DNA of 64,000 nt from Druceiella hillmani. Its lineage: Eukaryota > Arthropoda > Insecta > Lepidoptera > Hepialidae. Position 1 is the first letter of the stretch; the number at the start of each line of letters is the position of its first letter. Below, one piece after another: positions 38,701-45,100 of this stretch. Where the stretch lies: assembly GCA_039881145.1 (NCBI GenBank), contig JAYKKI010000075.1, positions 2,081,001-2,145,000 on the forward strand. Direction: 5' to 3'. A program made the position numbers and the translations under genes. A model generated the notes under the pieces. It made no database searches and was not told the DNA's origin. It was given only the letters and a program-made list of their open reading frames with translations.

Positions 38701-41027
38701 ATTTGTTTATAAAGATGCCAGCGGTTTTTTTTCTTTTTATCTCACTGTAAAATTTACTTTATGTAGGAAATTATTTATGAACTCAATTTTGTCAAAAAAT
38801 TTGAATATTTTTTTCAGACTTGTTTTATTGTTTTTTTTTTGAAACAAACAATATATTTTAACTCGTTTTCCGAGAGAAAAACTTGTTAGGTTAACTATTC
38901 CATTAAACCGAAGTAAATTCCGCATTTGTACAGAGTGCTTAATGCTGCGATGAAAGGTACTTTATGAACCCAACAATAAAACATATTAATAAAATTTTAT
39001 TTTAAAATAAATACTTGTGTTTCGGGAGAAAATATGTTCAGTATGACTGTACTGTTGTCTTCGATTGCTTTTTAAATTATTTATATCGTGAAACGGTTAG
39101 TTATATTCATTTATTCTATTTGTCAAAATGTTTTCTATTTTAAATATAATAATTTTTATAAAAATTGTGTAATACACTTTTCATCTTACCCAAATTTTAT
39201 TAACTTGTCGTATATTCTATTTACATAACTATAAACATGTCAATCATCGAGTATCCTTTCAAATGTATGTAAAGTCCATCTATAATTAACTTTTTTATTC
39301 TTATTTAACTTTGGGGGTGTGTGCTATCTACTTTAGGTAGAGACTGTAGAAGAAACATAATATATAGTCATATAATATAAGAAACATAATACATGGTTAA
39401 AAAAGCTACAGCGCCATGAGTGACAAAAATAAGAACTTTTGATTATTTGTTTGTCCAATATTGACAGATTTGGTTTTTTAAAATATACTTTGGAGCCATT
39501 TATCACCGACACATAATATAGTACCGGTGTTATGATGAACCTACTTCTATTCATATTATTAATGTGAAAGAATTTAATTCTCCAAATAAAATCAATATTT
39601 CCGGCTACGGTTTTGTTAAAACGAAATGTCATTGTTTTATAATGAAATGTCAAAAAAATCATTAAATGTTATGAAGATTTTGAAACAAATATTAATTATT
39701 TCAAATTTAACAATAAAGTTTTACTCTTAGAGAAAACAGCAATATTTTAATTGAAATAGACTTGGATATATTTGTATGTACGTGACAAAGAATAAATGTA
39801 AACTTCATGAATATAAAGAGAGAATATTTGACAAAATTAATCGTGCTCAGGCGCATACTAACTAAATTTGCCACGGGCGCAATGAGTTGCTGTTTAGCGC
39901 GCAGTAGTGGAGGTCGCTTGCGCGCATCGCTAATTTGTTAACTTTCTACGTGTTACATAAAGTTCAAATTATAATATTATTAGTAATTACAATATAAAAA
40001 GGATCCAGGAAAAGAAAATTTTTAACCCATGATGTCGGAACACGAAAATAATTCGAGTGAAAATAATAGTTTTTCAATTTGTGAAGAAAGTGATAGTGGG
40101 AGTTACATTGTGGTGCGCTCACAATTTGGCGTAATGCAAATTTTGAGTGATAGTCATAATAGTGACGATAATAATTATTTTGCTGATACGGAGGATGTAC
40201 CGGACTGCGAAAATGACGATTTGACCTCGATTTCAGTTTTTGTTATAATTTTTGTTCACAACATATATTTCCATAATTTTCTTTGTATTTTATTATCCTT
40301 GTACAAGTTTTCATTAAGTAAATATCGAAAAAATGATTAAAATTGGATAATTTTTGGAAGAGATATAGTTTTTTTCAAGACGAGGGTAAATGACATCAAA
40401 AACAAAAGATTTCTTTGGCATTTTTAAGTATATCTGAGTAAAAAACCATGGCACTAAAACAGTTAATTATTAAATTTTTTTTATACTACACACTGTATCG
40501 TATTTAGTCATCATAAATAATTTTGATTGTTAAATAATATGTACGCTACGGGAACTTCACATATAAATTGATGACTGTAATCAAGTGTTCATTTATTTGC
40601 CACCTGATAACACTGATGTATTTTGCATGGTCCCTATTGCTTGACAAATTAAAATGCCATAAAAATTTATGTATCCTTTACACTGTTAGATTCAGAAAGT
40701 ATAACCACATTGATTAGTTAATGCTTGCAGAATCTTTAAAAACTTTTTACAATGTATTGTTTGCTTTATAAAACCAAAGCTTACAGAGTGACCGGTTACA
40801 GGTCATCAGTGGTGGTAATTTCTAATCGGGGTGAACTGCCGCTAATATTGTAAATGTTTTTAAAAACACAGGAAATGAAATTGCCTCATTGCAACAACTC
40901 ATTTTGCAGGCACGTGAAGAAAAAGAATCCCAAGAAATCAAAGGATACAGACAGGAAGCCTCTTATCAAGAAGGAATCAATCCAGGATCTCCAGCTTGAG
41001 CTTGACGTCTCTACCAAGATGCTTTGA
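9170..41027 (+). CDS. Xpr1: XPR1-family SPX-EXS phosphate exporter, complete 11-exon gene
   Basis: Eleven exons with GT-AG introns join in frame into 670 residues (human XPR1 has 696). The family exports inorganic phosphate, and its N-terminal SPX domain senses inositol pyrophosphates. The SPX domain covers about residues 1-200: it starts [19 protein letters not shown], has Tyr22 and Lys26, and carries the basic cluster KILKKHDK at 146-153. K146/K149/K150 align with human K158/K161/K162. Hydrophobic membrane segments begin near residue 225 (exon 4) and continue through exons 5 to 9. The EXS domain shows [12 protein letters not shown] (377-388), [12 protein letters not shown] (exon 7), WDIKMDWGL (exon 8) and [14 protein letters not shown] (exon 10). 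All signature residues checked are present and no exon is damaged. The C-terminal tail is shorter than in human. In vertebrates the protein is also a retrovirus receptor; here only the transport role is implied. Confidence 0.95.
9239..11672 (+). other. Xpr1 intron 1
   Basis: Contains the large (TA)n tract at 10109-10274. The rest is AT-rich intron sequence without a recognisable element. Confidence 0.7.
10109..10274. repeat. (TA)n microsatellite with regular TATG interruptions
   Basis: About 166 bases of alternating T and A. A G replaces A at a regular spacing of about 12-14 bases in the first two thirds, which amounts to a higher-order TATATATATATG unit. The open frames reading as Tyr-Ile repeats across it are artefacts. 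Confidence 0.95.
11673..11826 (+). CDS. Xpr1: Xpr1 exon 2
   Basis: Acceptor TTTTAAAG ends at 11672; donor GTGAGC at 11827. Codes residues 24-74 of the SPX domain, [12 protein letters not shown] to KINTFYS plus one base (phase 1). It aligns with the human segment ending KINTFYS. Confidence 0.92.
12441..12593. repeat. Minisatellite, 49-bp unit, about 3 copies
   Basis: The word CATTTGCATAATATGCATAA recurs at 12441, 12490 and 12539, and a partial copy starts at 12588. The spacing is exactly 49 bases and the units are almost identical. A weaker partial unit precedes them. Lies in Xpr1 intron 2. Confidence 0.93.
13673..13885. repeat. Minisatellite, 43-bp unit, nearly 5 copies
   Basis: Copies begin with TAAAAGGAACGATATGG or close variants at 13681, 13724, 13767, 13810 and 13853, exactly 43 bases apart. 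Each contains TTAAGGAGTGCAAGATAT or a close variant, except that the last copy is truncated. A few substitutions separate the units. Lies in Xpr1 intron 2, less than 200 bases before exon 3. Confidence 0.95.
14078..14313 (+). CDS. Xpr1: Xpr1 exon 3
   Basis: Acceptor CTAATAG ends at 14077; donor GTGAGT at 14314. Codes about residues 75-153 from [13 protein letters not shown] to [11 protein letters not shown]. It holds the core SPX helices ([20 protein letters not shown]) and the lysine cluster expected to bind inositol pyrophosphate. Phase 0 at its end. Confidence 0.94.
15045..15170. repeat. Dispersed repeat fragment shared with 38120-38240
   Basis: About 120 bases containing AAAGAGTCTGAATAGAACC and GGGGCTTCTAGCATCTTGATGAA. 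They align with AAAGGGTCTGAATGAAATCC and a GAGGCTTCCAACTTCTAAATGAA segment at 38120-38240, with moderate divergence. I believe it is an old copy of a common lepidopteran dispersed repeat. Confidence 0.5.
15382..15490 (+). repeat. Short copy of the GGTTCCGTA dispersed repeat
   Basis: Starts TTTTTTAAGGTTCCGTACCC, continues through CTTATAAAGATCACT and CTTGTCTGTCACAGCCG, and fades out after TTTCTCAGAAACC. It is the 5' part of the family seen in longer form at 18588 and 41585. Confidence 0.65.
16554..17440 (+). mobile_element. Internally deleted Tigger/pogo-like DNA transposon in Xpr1 intron 3
   Basis: The left end, CAGGCAGTCCTCGTTCTATG, and the right end, which reads CAAGCAGACCTTGTGTTTAC in reverse complement, are diverged terminal inverted repeats. 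Both are flanked by TA (16552-16553 and 17441-17442). Inside, about 16880-17130 encodes a pogo-type N-terminal helix-turn-helix: [18 protein letters not shown], then [20 protein letters not shown], followed by a stop and a further [19 protein letters not shown]. The DDE catalytic part is missing, so at about 0.9 kb it is a deletion derivative. The DNA-binding part is also broken by stops. Confidence 0.8.
18588..19175 (+). repeat. Long copy of a GGTTCCGTA...CTTGG dispersed repeat
   Basis: Begins TTTTTAAGGTTCCGTAGCC, then GCGGAACCCTTCTAATTTTG and CTGACTGTCCGTATGTTACA. It ends TACGGAACCTTTGTGCGCG, GAGTCCGATTTGCACTTGG and a T-run. From memory of the family this is a very abundant noncoding repeat of Lepidoptera. 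It lies in Xpr1 intron 3, about 540 bases before exon 4, and has no coding capacity. Confidence 0.75.
19186..19266. repeat. Near-perfect inverted repeat, about 32-nt arms
   Basis: Left arm 19186-19217 starts TACAATGTAAATATATTACC. Right arm 19236-19266 is its reverse complement apart from a small mismatch or indel. The arms are separated by 18 bases, so the region would fold into a hairpin. Confidence 0.85.
19713..19974 (+). CDS. Xpr1: Xpr1 exon 4
   Basis: Acceptor TTTCACTACAG ends at 19712; donor GTAAGT at 19975. Codes residues 154-240. It covers the end of the SPX domain ([20 protein letters not shown], then [20 protein letters not shown] and LRVPPLG) and the first membrane segment, [20 protein letters not shown]. 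Phase 1 at the end. Confidence 0.93.
22069..22149. repeat. Perfect palindrome, 36-nt arms
   Basis: Left arm 22069-22104 and right arm 22114-22149 are exact reverse complements, both containing the core CATAATGCCTGAGTCATAAT or its complement. They are separated by nine bases. Confidence 0.93.
22433..22452. repeat. Short (AT)n tract
   Basis: About 20 bases of alternating A and T in Xpr1 intron 4. Confidence 0.8.
23035..23118. repeat. Perfect palindrome, 40-nt arms
   Basis: Left arm 23035-23074 and right arm 23079-23118 are exact reverse complements around the 4-base spacer TGTG. The arms include CGCACGCACAACACACAATA. It abuts the CA-rich island on its right. Confidence 0.95.
23119..23312. repeat. 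CA/CGCA-rich simple-sequence island
   Basis: An impure (CA)n/(CACACGCG)n array in which ACACACGCGCCAC-type units recur between about 23200 and 23305. It is strikingly GC-rich for this window. Overlapping open frames on both strands are artefacts of the low-complexity sequence. Confidence 0.93.
24700..24780 (-). repeat. Fragment of the GGTTCCGTA dispersed repeat, reversed
   Basis: On the minus strand this reads from a TTTTTTAGGGATCC-like start to GGACAGAACGGAACC and CAGCCATTTTCTCAG, the 5' end of the family with its middle missing. A related patch (TTTTTAGGGTTTC) lies at about 24848. Confidence 0.5.
26742..26768. repeat. Short (AT)n tract
   Basis: Alternating AT for about 27 bases in Xpr1 intron 4. 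Confidence 0.85.
27257..27352. repeat. Minisatellite, 32-bp unit, three copies
   Basis: AAACATATGTGTAATAAATC or a close variant begins at 27257, 27289 and 27321, exactly 32 bases apart. Each unit contains TCTACATGTATTATA. Confidence 0.94.
28054..28099. repeat. Perfect palindrome, 22-nt arms
   Basis: Left arm 28054-28075 and right arm 28078-28099 are exact reverse complements (TGTAAAACTTAGTAAATTG...) separated by GT. It lies about 150 bases before exon 5 of Xpr1, so the transcript could form a tight hairpin near that acceptor. Confidence 0.94.
28254..28624 (+). CDS. Xpr1: Xpr1 exon 5
   Basis: Acceptor TTTTTCAG ends at 28253; donor GTGAGT at 28625. Codes about residues 241-364. It carries several hydrophobic segments ([47 protein letters not shown]) and the family signature [13 protein letters not shown]. 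The donor at 28625 is chosen over 28623 because it matches consensus and keeps the frame. Confidence 0.94.
28625..29595 (+). other. Xpr1 intron 5
   Basis: AT-rich intron with no recognised repeat. The minus-strand open frame at 28653-29021 has no known similarity. Confidence 0.6.
29596..29743 (+). CDS. Xpr1: Xpr1 exon 6
   Basis: Acceptor TTGTTTCAG ends at 29595. Codes residues 365-413 with the EXS hallmark [13 protein letters not shown], ending GDWLHAP plus one base. The donor GTTAGC at 29744 is weak compared with the others but is required by the frame into exon 7. Confidence 0.9.
29744..31104 (+). other. Xpr1 intron 6
   Basis: No element recognised. A moderately GC-rich patch at 30640-30850 contains the short direct repeat CCAAAATAAGCGTTA twice, 20 bases apart. 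Confidence 0.55.
31105..31299 (+). CDS. Xpr1: Xpr1 exon 7
   Basis: Acceptor AATTCCAG ends at 31104; donor GTGAGT at 31300. Codes about residues 414-478 of the EXS domain, including [19 protein letters not shown] and [16 protein letters not shown]. Phase 1 at both ends. Confidence 0.94.
31300..32686 (+). other. Xpr1 intron 7
   Basis: Contains the interrupted (TA)n/(TG)n tract at 32276-32342 and otherwise nothing recognisable. A minus-strand frame at 31402-31605 has no known similarity. Confidence 0.6.
32276..32342. repeat. Compound (TA)n/(GT)n microsatellite
   Basis: Alternating TA with a short GTGTGTGTG core in Xpr1 intron 7. Confidence 0.88.
32687..32859 (+). CDS. Xpr1: Xpr1 exon 8
   Basis: Acceptor ATATTTCCAG ends at 32686; donor GTGAGC at 32860. 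Codes about residues 479-536 with the EXS signature [14 protein letters not shown] and [11 protein letters not shown]. Phase 0 at the end. Confidence 0.94.
33173..33575. mobile_element. Non-autonomous DNA transposon (MITE), 403 bp, TA target duplication
   Basis: The two ends are inverted repeats of roughly 50-60 bases with mismatches. The left end reads CATGGCATCCGGGAATAAAT and then GCCGGACAAAGAAAGA. The right end in reverse complement reads CACGGTGTCCGGGAATAAGT and then GTCGGACAAAGAAAGA. TA dinucleotides flank both ends (33171-33172, 33576-33577), as for Tc1/mariner-type insertions. There is no coding capacity. Lies in Xpr1 intron 8. Confidence 0.85.
33874..35102 (+). mobile_element. Mariner-like (Tc1/mariner superfamily) element with frameshifted transposase
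   Basis: Terminal inverted repeats share GTGCGGCAGCATAACT, with the left end at 33874 and the right end at 35102, between TA target duplications (33872-33873, 35103-35104). Inside, broken frames encode a transposase. There is an N-terminal helix-turn-helix region with [15 protein letters not shown] near 34005. The motif [14 protein letters not shown] is near 34421, [17 protein letters not shown] follows it, then [14 protein letters not shown] near 34652 and [18 protein letters not shown] near 34748. Stops and at least two frameshifts make it inactive. The last two catalytic aspartates would be about 39 residues apart. Lies 300 bases after the MITE in Xpr1 intron 8. Confidence 0.9.
35471..35601 (+). 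CDS. Xpr1: Xpr1 exon 9
   Basis: Acceptor TTTGTTACAG ends at 35470; donor GTATAT at 35602. Codes about residues 537-580: [20 protein letters not shown] and SILAPLEVF. Phase 2 at the end. Confidence 0.93.
35602..36927 (+). other. Xpr1 intron 9
   Basis: AT-rich intron with no repeat or gene recognised. Confidence 0.6.
36928..37083 (+). CDS. Xpr1: Xpr1 exon 10
   Basis: Acceptor TTTATACAG ends at 36927; donor GTGAGT at 37084. Codes about residues 580-632 with the invariant [19 protein letters not shown] and [12 protein letters not shown]. This closes the EXS domain. Confidence 0.95.
37615..37790 (+). mobile_element. Possible LINE reverse-transcriptase tail fragment
   Basis: Plus-strand translation gives [20 protein letters not shown] and a following [15 protein letters not shown]. 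This resembles the segment after the reverse-transcriptase core of RTE-like LINEs (ETWTL..K...RI.A.E). It is short, has no visible ends, and lies in Xpr1 intron 10. Confidence 0.35.
38120..38240. repeat. Dispersed repeat fragment shared with 15045-15170
   Basis: Contains GTCCCATTCCCAAAGGGTC and GAATGAAATCCAATTGTTAT, and ends in GAGGCTTCCAACTTC. It is the better preserved of the two copies and resembles a common lepidopteran dispersed repeat. Confidence 0.5.
40029..40340 (+). other. Unassigned acidic open frame (103 aa) in Xpr1 intron 10
   Basis: Begins [20 protein letters not shown] and is rich in Ser, Asn, Asp and Glu for about 70 residues, then turns hydrophobic ([20 protein letters not shown]). 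It is preceded at 39840-39930 by a GC-rich patch with repeated GCGC words, unusual in this intron. Acidic N-termini of this kind are common in piggyBac-like transposases, but no catalytic region follows. It is probably a transposon remnant; function unknown. Confidence 0.25.
40910..41027 (+). CDS. Xpr1: Xpr1 exon 11 (last coding exon)
   Basis: Acceptor CATTTTGCAG ends at 40909. Codes about residues 632-670, a basic cytosolic tail ([20 protein letters not shown]) ending LDVSTKML and TGA at 41025-41027. The tail is not conserved in sequence with human XPR1, so this exon rests on frame, splice signal and stop. Confidence 0.85.
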
Positions 41028-41584
41028 GCCAAGCAGAAAAAACTCCCTCCAAGGATAGTGCTGGACAGTTGTGAAGATATTGTTCCGTTGTAGTAAGAGT
41101 TATTTATTCCGTTGATTATCTTATTGTGAAAAGTTCCATCTTCGACTCGGTAACTCTCGCTGTAGACAATTAGTCTGCATTGCTATTGTATAAAAATGGA
41201 TCAAGAATTGAAGCAGATTAATTAGTTGTACAAATTTCTGTGTGAGAAATTGTCAATTGAATTTGTATAGAAAAATTTATCTAGTAAATTTACTGTGTAT
41301 TAGTAATTACAGTATATTCGAATAGCAGTAATTAGTAATTAAAGTACTGTCGAATAAGCGTACATAGCAAATGTACATGAATTTTGTACTTAGTGTACTT
41401 AGTATGATTTTTGTACTTAGTGTAGTATTGAAATACATTTCACTTGACAGAGCTAATTATAGATGTTATTTACCAAAAGCGAGACATTACAAGTATAAGA
41501 AATTATGCCTGTCTTAATCAGGAAATAGATTTTTTTGCATATTGTTTTCTTCCATATTATTAAAAAATAATAGTTGCTTTTCGT

Positions 41585-42130
41585 TTTTAGGCTTCTGTAC
41601 CTCAAAAGGGAAAAGGAACCCTTATAGTAGGGTCACTTTGTTGTCTGTCTGTCCATCTGTCGAGACTCTTTTTCTTAGAGATGGAGGTATCAAGTTGAAA
41701 TTAATATCAAATACTTAGGTTTACAATTCCGTGGAGCTGTAAAAAAATCTAGCTTCTAAGTTAATGCAATCAAGAAGAACCCTAAAAATACGGCAATTTA
41801 TGCTGCATATTTTAATACTCGCAAATAATTCAGAACCTTATTTCATGATTCTAGGTACTTCCCGTTGACCTAGAATCATGAAATTTGGAAGAAGTAAGGT
41901 CTCATAGCACAAGTAAAGGAAAAAAAATCTGAAAAATCGTTAATATGTAGTTATATCACAAAAACAATATTTGTCATAAATATGAACCTGTGAAAGATAT
42001 AGTAGGCAATATATTTTCGTTCTAAAAAATTAAAATTTTGTGAATAGTTTAACAGGACTATTAAATGTTTATATATACCTAAATTTGCATGGAACCTAAA
42101 CCAAGTTCCACTCGTGCTTGACAGATTTTT
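41585..42130 (+). repeat. Long copy of a GGTTCCGTACCTCAAAAGG dispersed repeat
   Basis: Starts TTTTTAGGCTTCTGTACCTC, then AAAAGGAACCCTTATAGTAG, CACTTTGTTGTCTGTCTGTC and GAGGTATCAAGTTGAAATTA. Its middle has the characteristic TTGACCTAGAATCATGAAAT. The end decays into GGAACC and a T-run near 42110-42135. I recognise it as a very common lepidopteran noncoding repeat. It begins about 560 bases after the Xpr1 stop. Confidence 0.8.
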
Positions 42131-45100
42131 TTTTGTATTATCTTATCAAAAGCTATAGTTTTGAATCTAAATTTTGCTACAGAATGCTCCTTTTTTAAGT
42201 ACTTCATTCTTTAGAACTTTTTTTGAGTGAAGAATTATTGGCTTTGTTTAACCCTGTTATTTTAACTATACCTATCCATAGATATTTTGTCCAATTATCT
42301 TTATATTTATTAAGGGTATTATTAAACTTAGGTTTATTTAATATTTAAATGAGAATATTCTATAGAAAATAGAGTTCCGTGTTAGATCCTGTACAGATTG
42401 ATATACTGTACTAATTTGACAATTTATGTCATAAATCGCATAGGAATTTTTATCTCGGAGTATTTTGTAACAAATCTTCTGAAGTAATTTTTTCTTTAAA
42501 AATGTTAAACTAAAAAACTAACTTGCCAAAACTAGTTTGTATCGAGCTTATTTAAGAGATCCACTATTTTTGTAAATTTTGGTAAAATTGTATTGTGCGA
42601 GAACTATTGTTATATGTAAAATAAAAGCTGCCACGTTTGTGAATAATGTTTAATTATAGTATTGCACATAGACAAAAGTAACATTTTCAAATTATATAAA
42701 CTTGTTCAAATTCCTTAAGAGGCAGTGAGAAATCTAAAATATGATAAAGAAAATGGCGGCAAGGAATAAACAAATATAGAGTGATAACAAAAGCAAACTA
42801 TATCCATGTTTTTCTCTATTCTGTATGCCAGTGCATCTAATTCCTAGGCAATAATTAATTTTTCAATTAAAATATTCATTATATATTTCATTATGTCGCG
42901 CACTTAATAGTAAAATTACTTAACTAAAAAATGGAGATACGTAAAATCATAAAAAAGGTACTTTATATTTATGAGACTTTATGTGTAATAGAAGTTATTT
43001 CATTGCCATAGTTTGAATTACTGTCTATTACTTCTAGAATATGAGGTTTGGATTATCGTATTTTTAATCATATACTTATTTTCATATATTTACTTACTTG
43101 AGTTGAGTCACTACTATAGCGTGTGTCAATTTGATTTAATGCTAACATATACAATATTTTCAAAGGTAATGAAAGTAACGATAATATTAAAAAATATTAC
43201 TTTTAATCCTTAACCACAGACATGTCACTTTGTAACACTTCTATTGACATATGAATTACATTCGCCTGTGTTTTTAAAACCACAGGGACATTCATAAAAT
43301 GCAATTTTTGTGTTTATTGTTTTCAATATATTTAAACATTTGAAATATAAGATGAAGAGATAAATAAAACAACAATCATATTTATAGAAAATATTTACTA
43401 ATCAACAAAATTAGCAGTAAACAAATGAACACAAGTAATTATTAGAAATCAAAATAACTGTTGACTGTAAATAATCAGAAATCAACTTAAAAGAACTGTT
43501 GAGTTTAGAAACTTTTCTTTTAGTTTTATAATGAAATTAGTTAATTTTCATGAGATGTAAACCACATTATCAGCGAATGAAAAATCAAGGAACCTTTTAA
43601 CAGCAGGTGGTAATGATGTACCAATGACATTCATCTGTGTTTTTAGTTTGGTTAATAAAATGTGGGAATGGAAAGTTGCTGTCAGAATGGTGTTACAATC
43701 TGATCCGTGATGTAGATCGCATGGGTATTAGATTGCTTTTATCTATCAACGAGCAATATGAAAAAATCTTAAAAGTTATACTAAAATTGACTATGCTAAC
43801 CACATTCAACTGTTTAAGTATGCAGCACATGTCTGCACTCTCCCGATACACTCACATCACTGGCAAAATCAAAATAAACAAGGACCAAATCCCCAAAACG
43901 AAGTTATGAACATAAAACAAATTCAGCCATGTCTCACATTCGCACATCAGTGGTTAAGGGTTATTATCTTTTTTTTAAGGAAATAACGTTTATTTATAAA
44001 ATTTCATATATCCAAAGAATTATTTTTAATCTACATTTTTCATTTAATTATTATGTTATATTTAGATGTATTGCATAATTGCAAAATATGTAGAAATCCC
44101 AGTAACAATAAAGCGACCAGTCGATTTACATTTGATTCGAGTGCTTAAGCAGATGCAATGGAAAGTGGTTTTTCTCTCTCTTATAATTCTCTCATAAGAT
44201 GCTTTATTTTCTCCAGTGCGGAGAAATATTTTTACAGTAAGAAAATTTATTTATTCATATATATAGAAGAAAGAACCCCATTAAAAGGGTATTTACACAT
44301 ATCAGTAATATATTTGTTTTGTGAAAGTAGCTATAAAAAAACTGTGAATTGTTAAAAATATTATTGAATAATTTTAAAATCTGTGCATTTGAAAATACAA
44401 GTACAGTAAAACTTGTAATTCAGTAGAATGTGTAATTATTATTGGAAATATAGTAATGTTTATTAAGTAAACCTTGAATTTAGAAATATTTAAATAATTG
44501 GATTGGTGTACACCAATTATGATGTACACCATCTGATATTATAATATATTCTTTTCGTGATTCATTTTTATAAGTGTGGCTGCAATGCAGTTGTCTCTAT
44601 GGTATTTTTTCCATCTATTCGCATAGAAACATTGCAAGACTAAAATTTATATTAAACTATTTTGTTTATGCTGTTTGAGATGGTCATGATGTCAATTTTC
44701 AATTGGTTTACAAGTTTTGAATGATCAATTAGTTAAATGTCTGGTAAGTAGGCGTAAGTTTATTTCACACATTTTGGTTTATTTTTGTTTTATGGGTCTT
44801 CACAATTTCACCAATATAATAATTGCAACTGTAGTTAGAGATGATTGACGACTATTGAGAGTAGTAAACACTTCGGTTGAAATTGGAAACTGAGAAAATT
44901 ATTACCGTTTTTACATCTAAGAGCAATAGTAACAAGATTAGGTGACACTTTCTTCAATAGGCCATTCATCACCAAATAGAACCTGCAAACGTGTCTCTTC
45001 TCTCTTTCAACGCTTGAAAAGGAGAGGTGATTTATTCACTAACTTTGTGATTTCATATCACGTTTTTCAAGATGTGAAATAGGAAAATTTAGTGAAATAA

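Noticed and set aside
43637..43909. 90-residue plus-strand frame
   Set aside because: No recognisable domain, no splice partner and AT-rich codon use like noncoding DNA; treated as chance.
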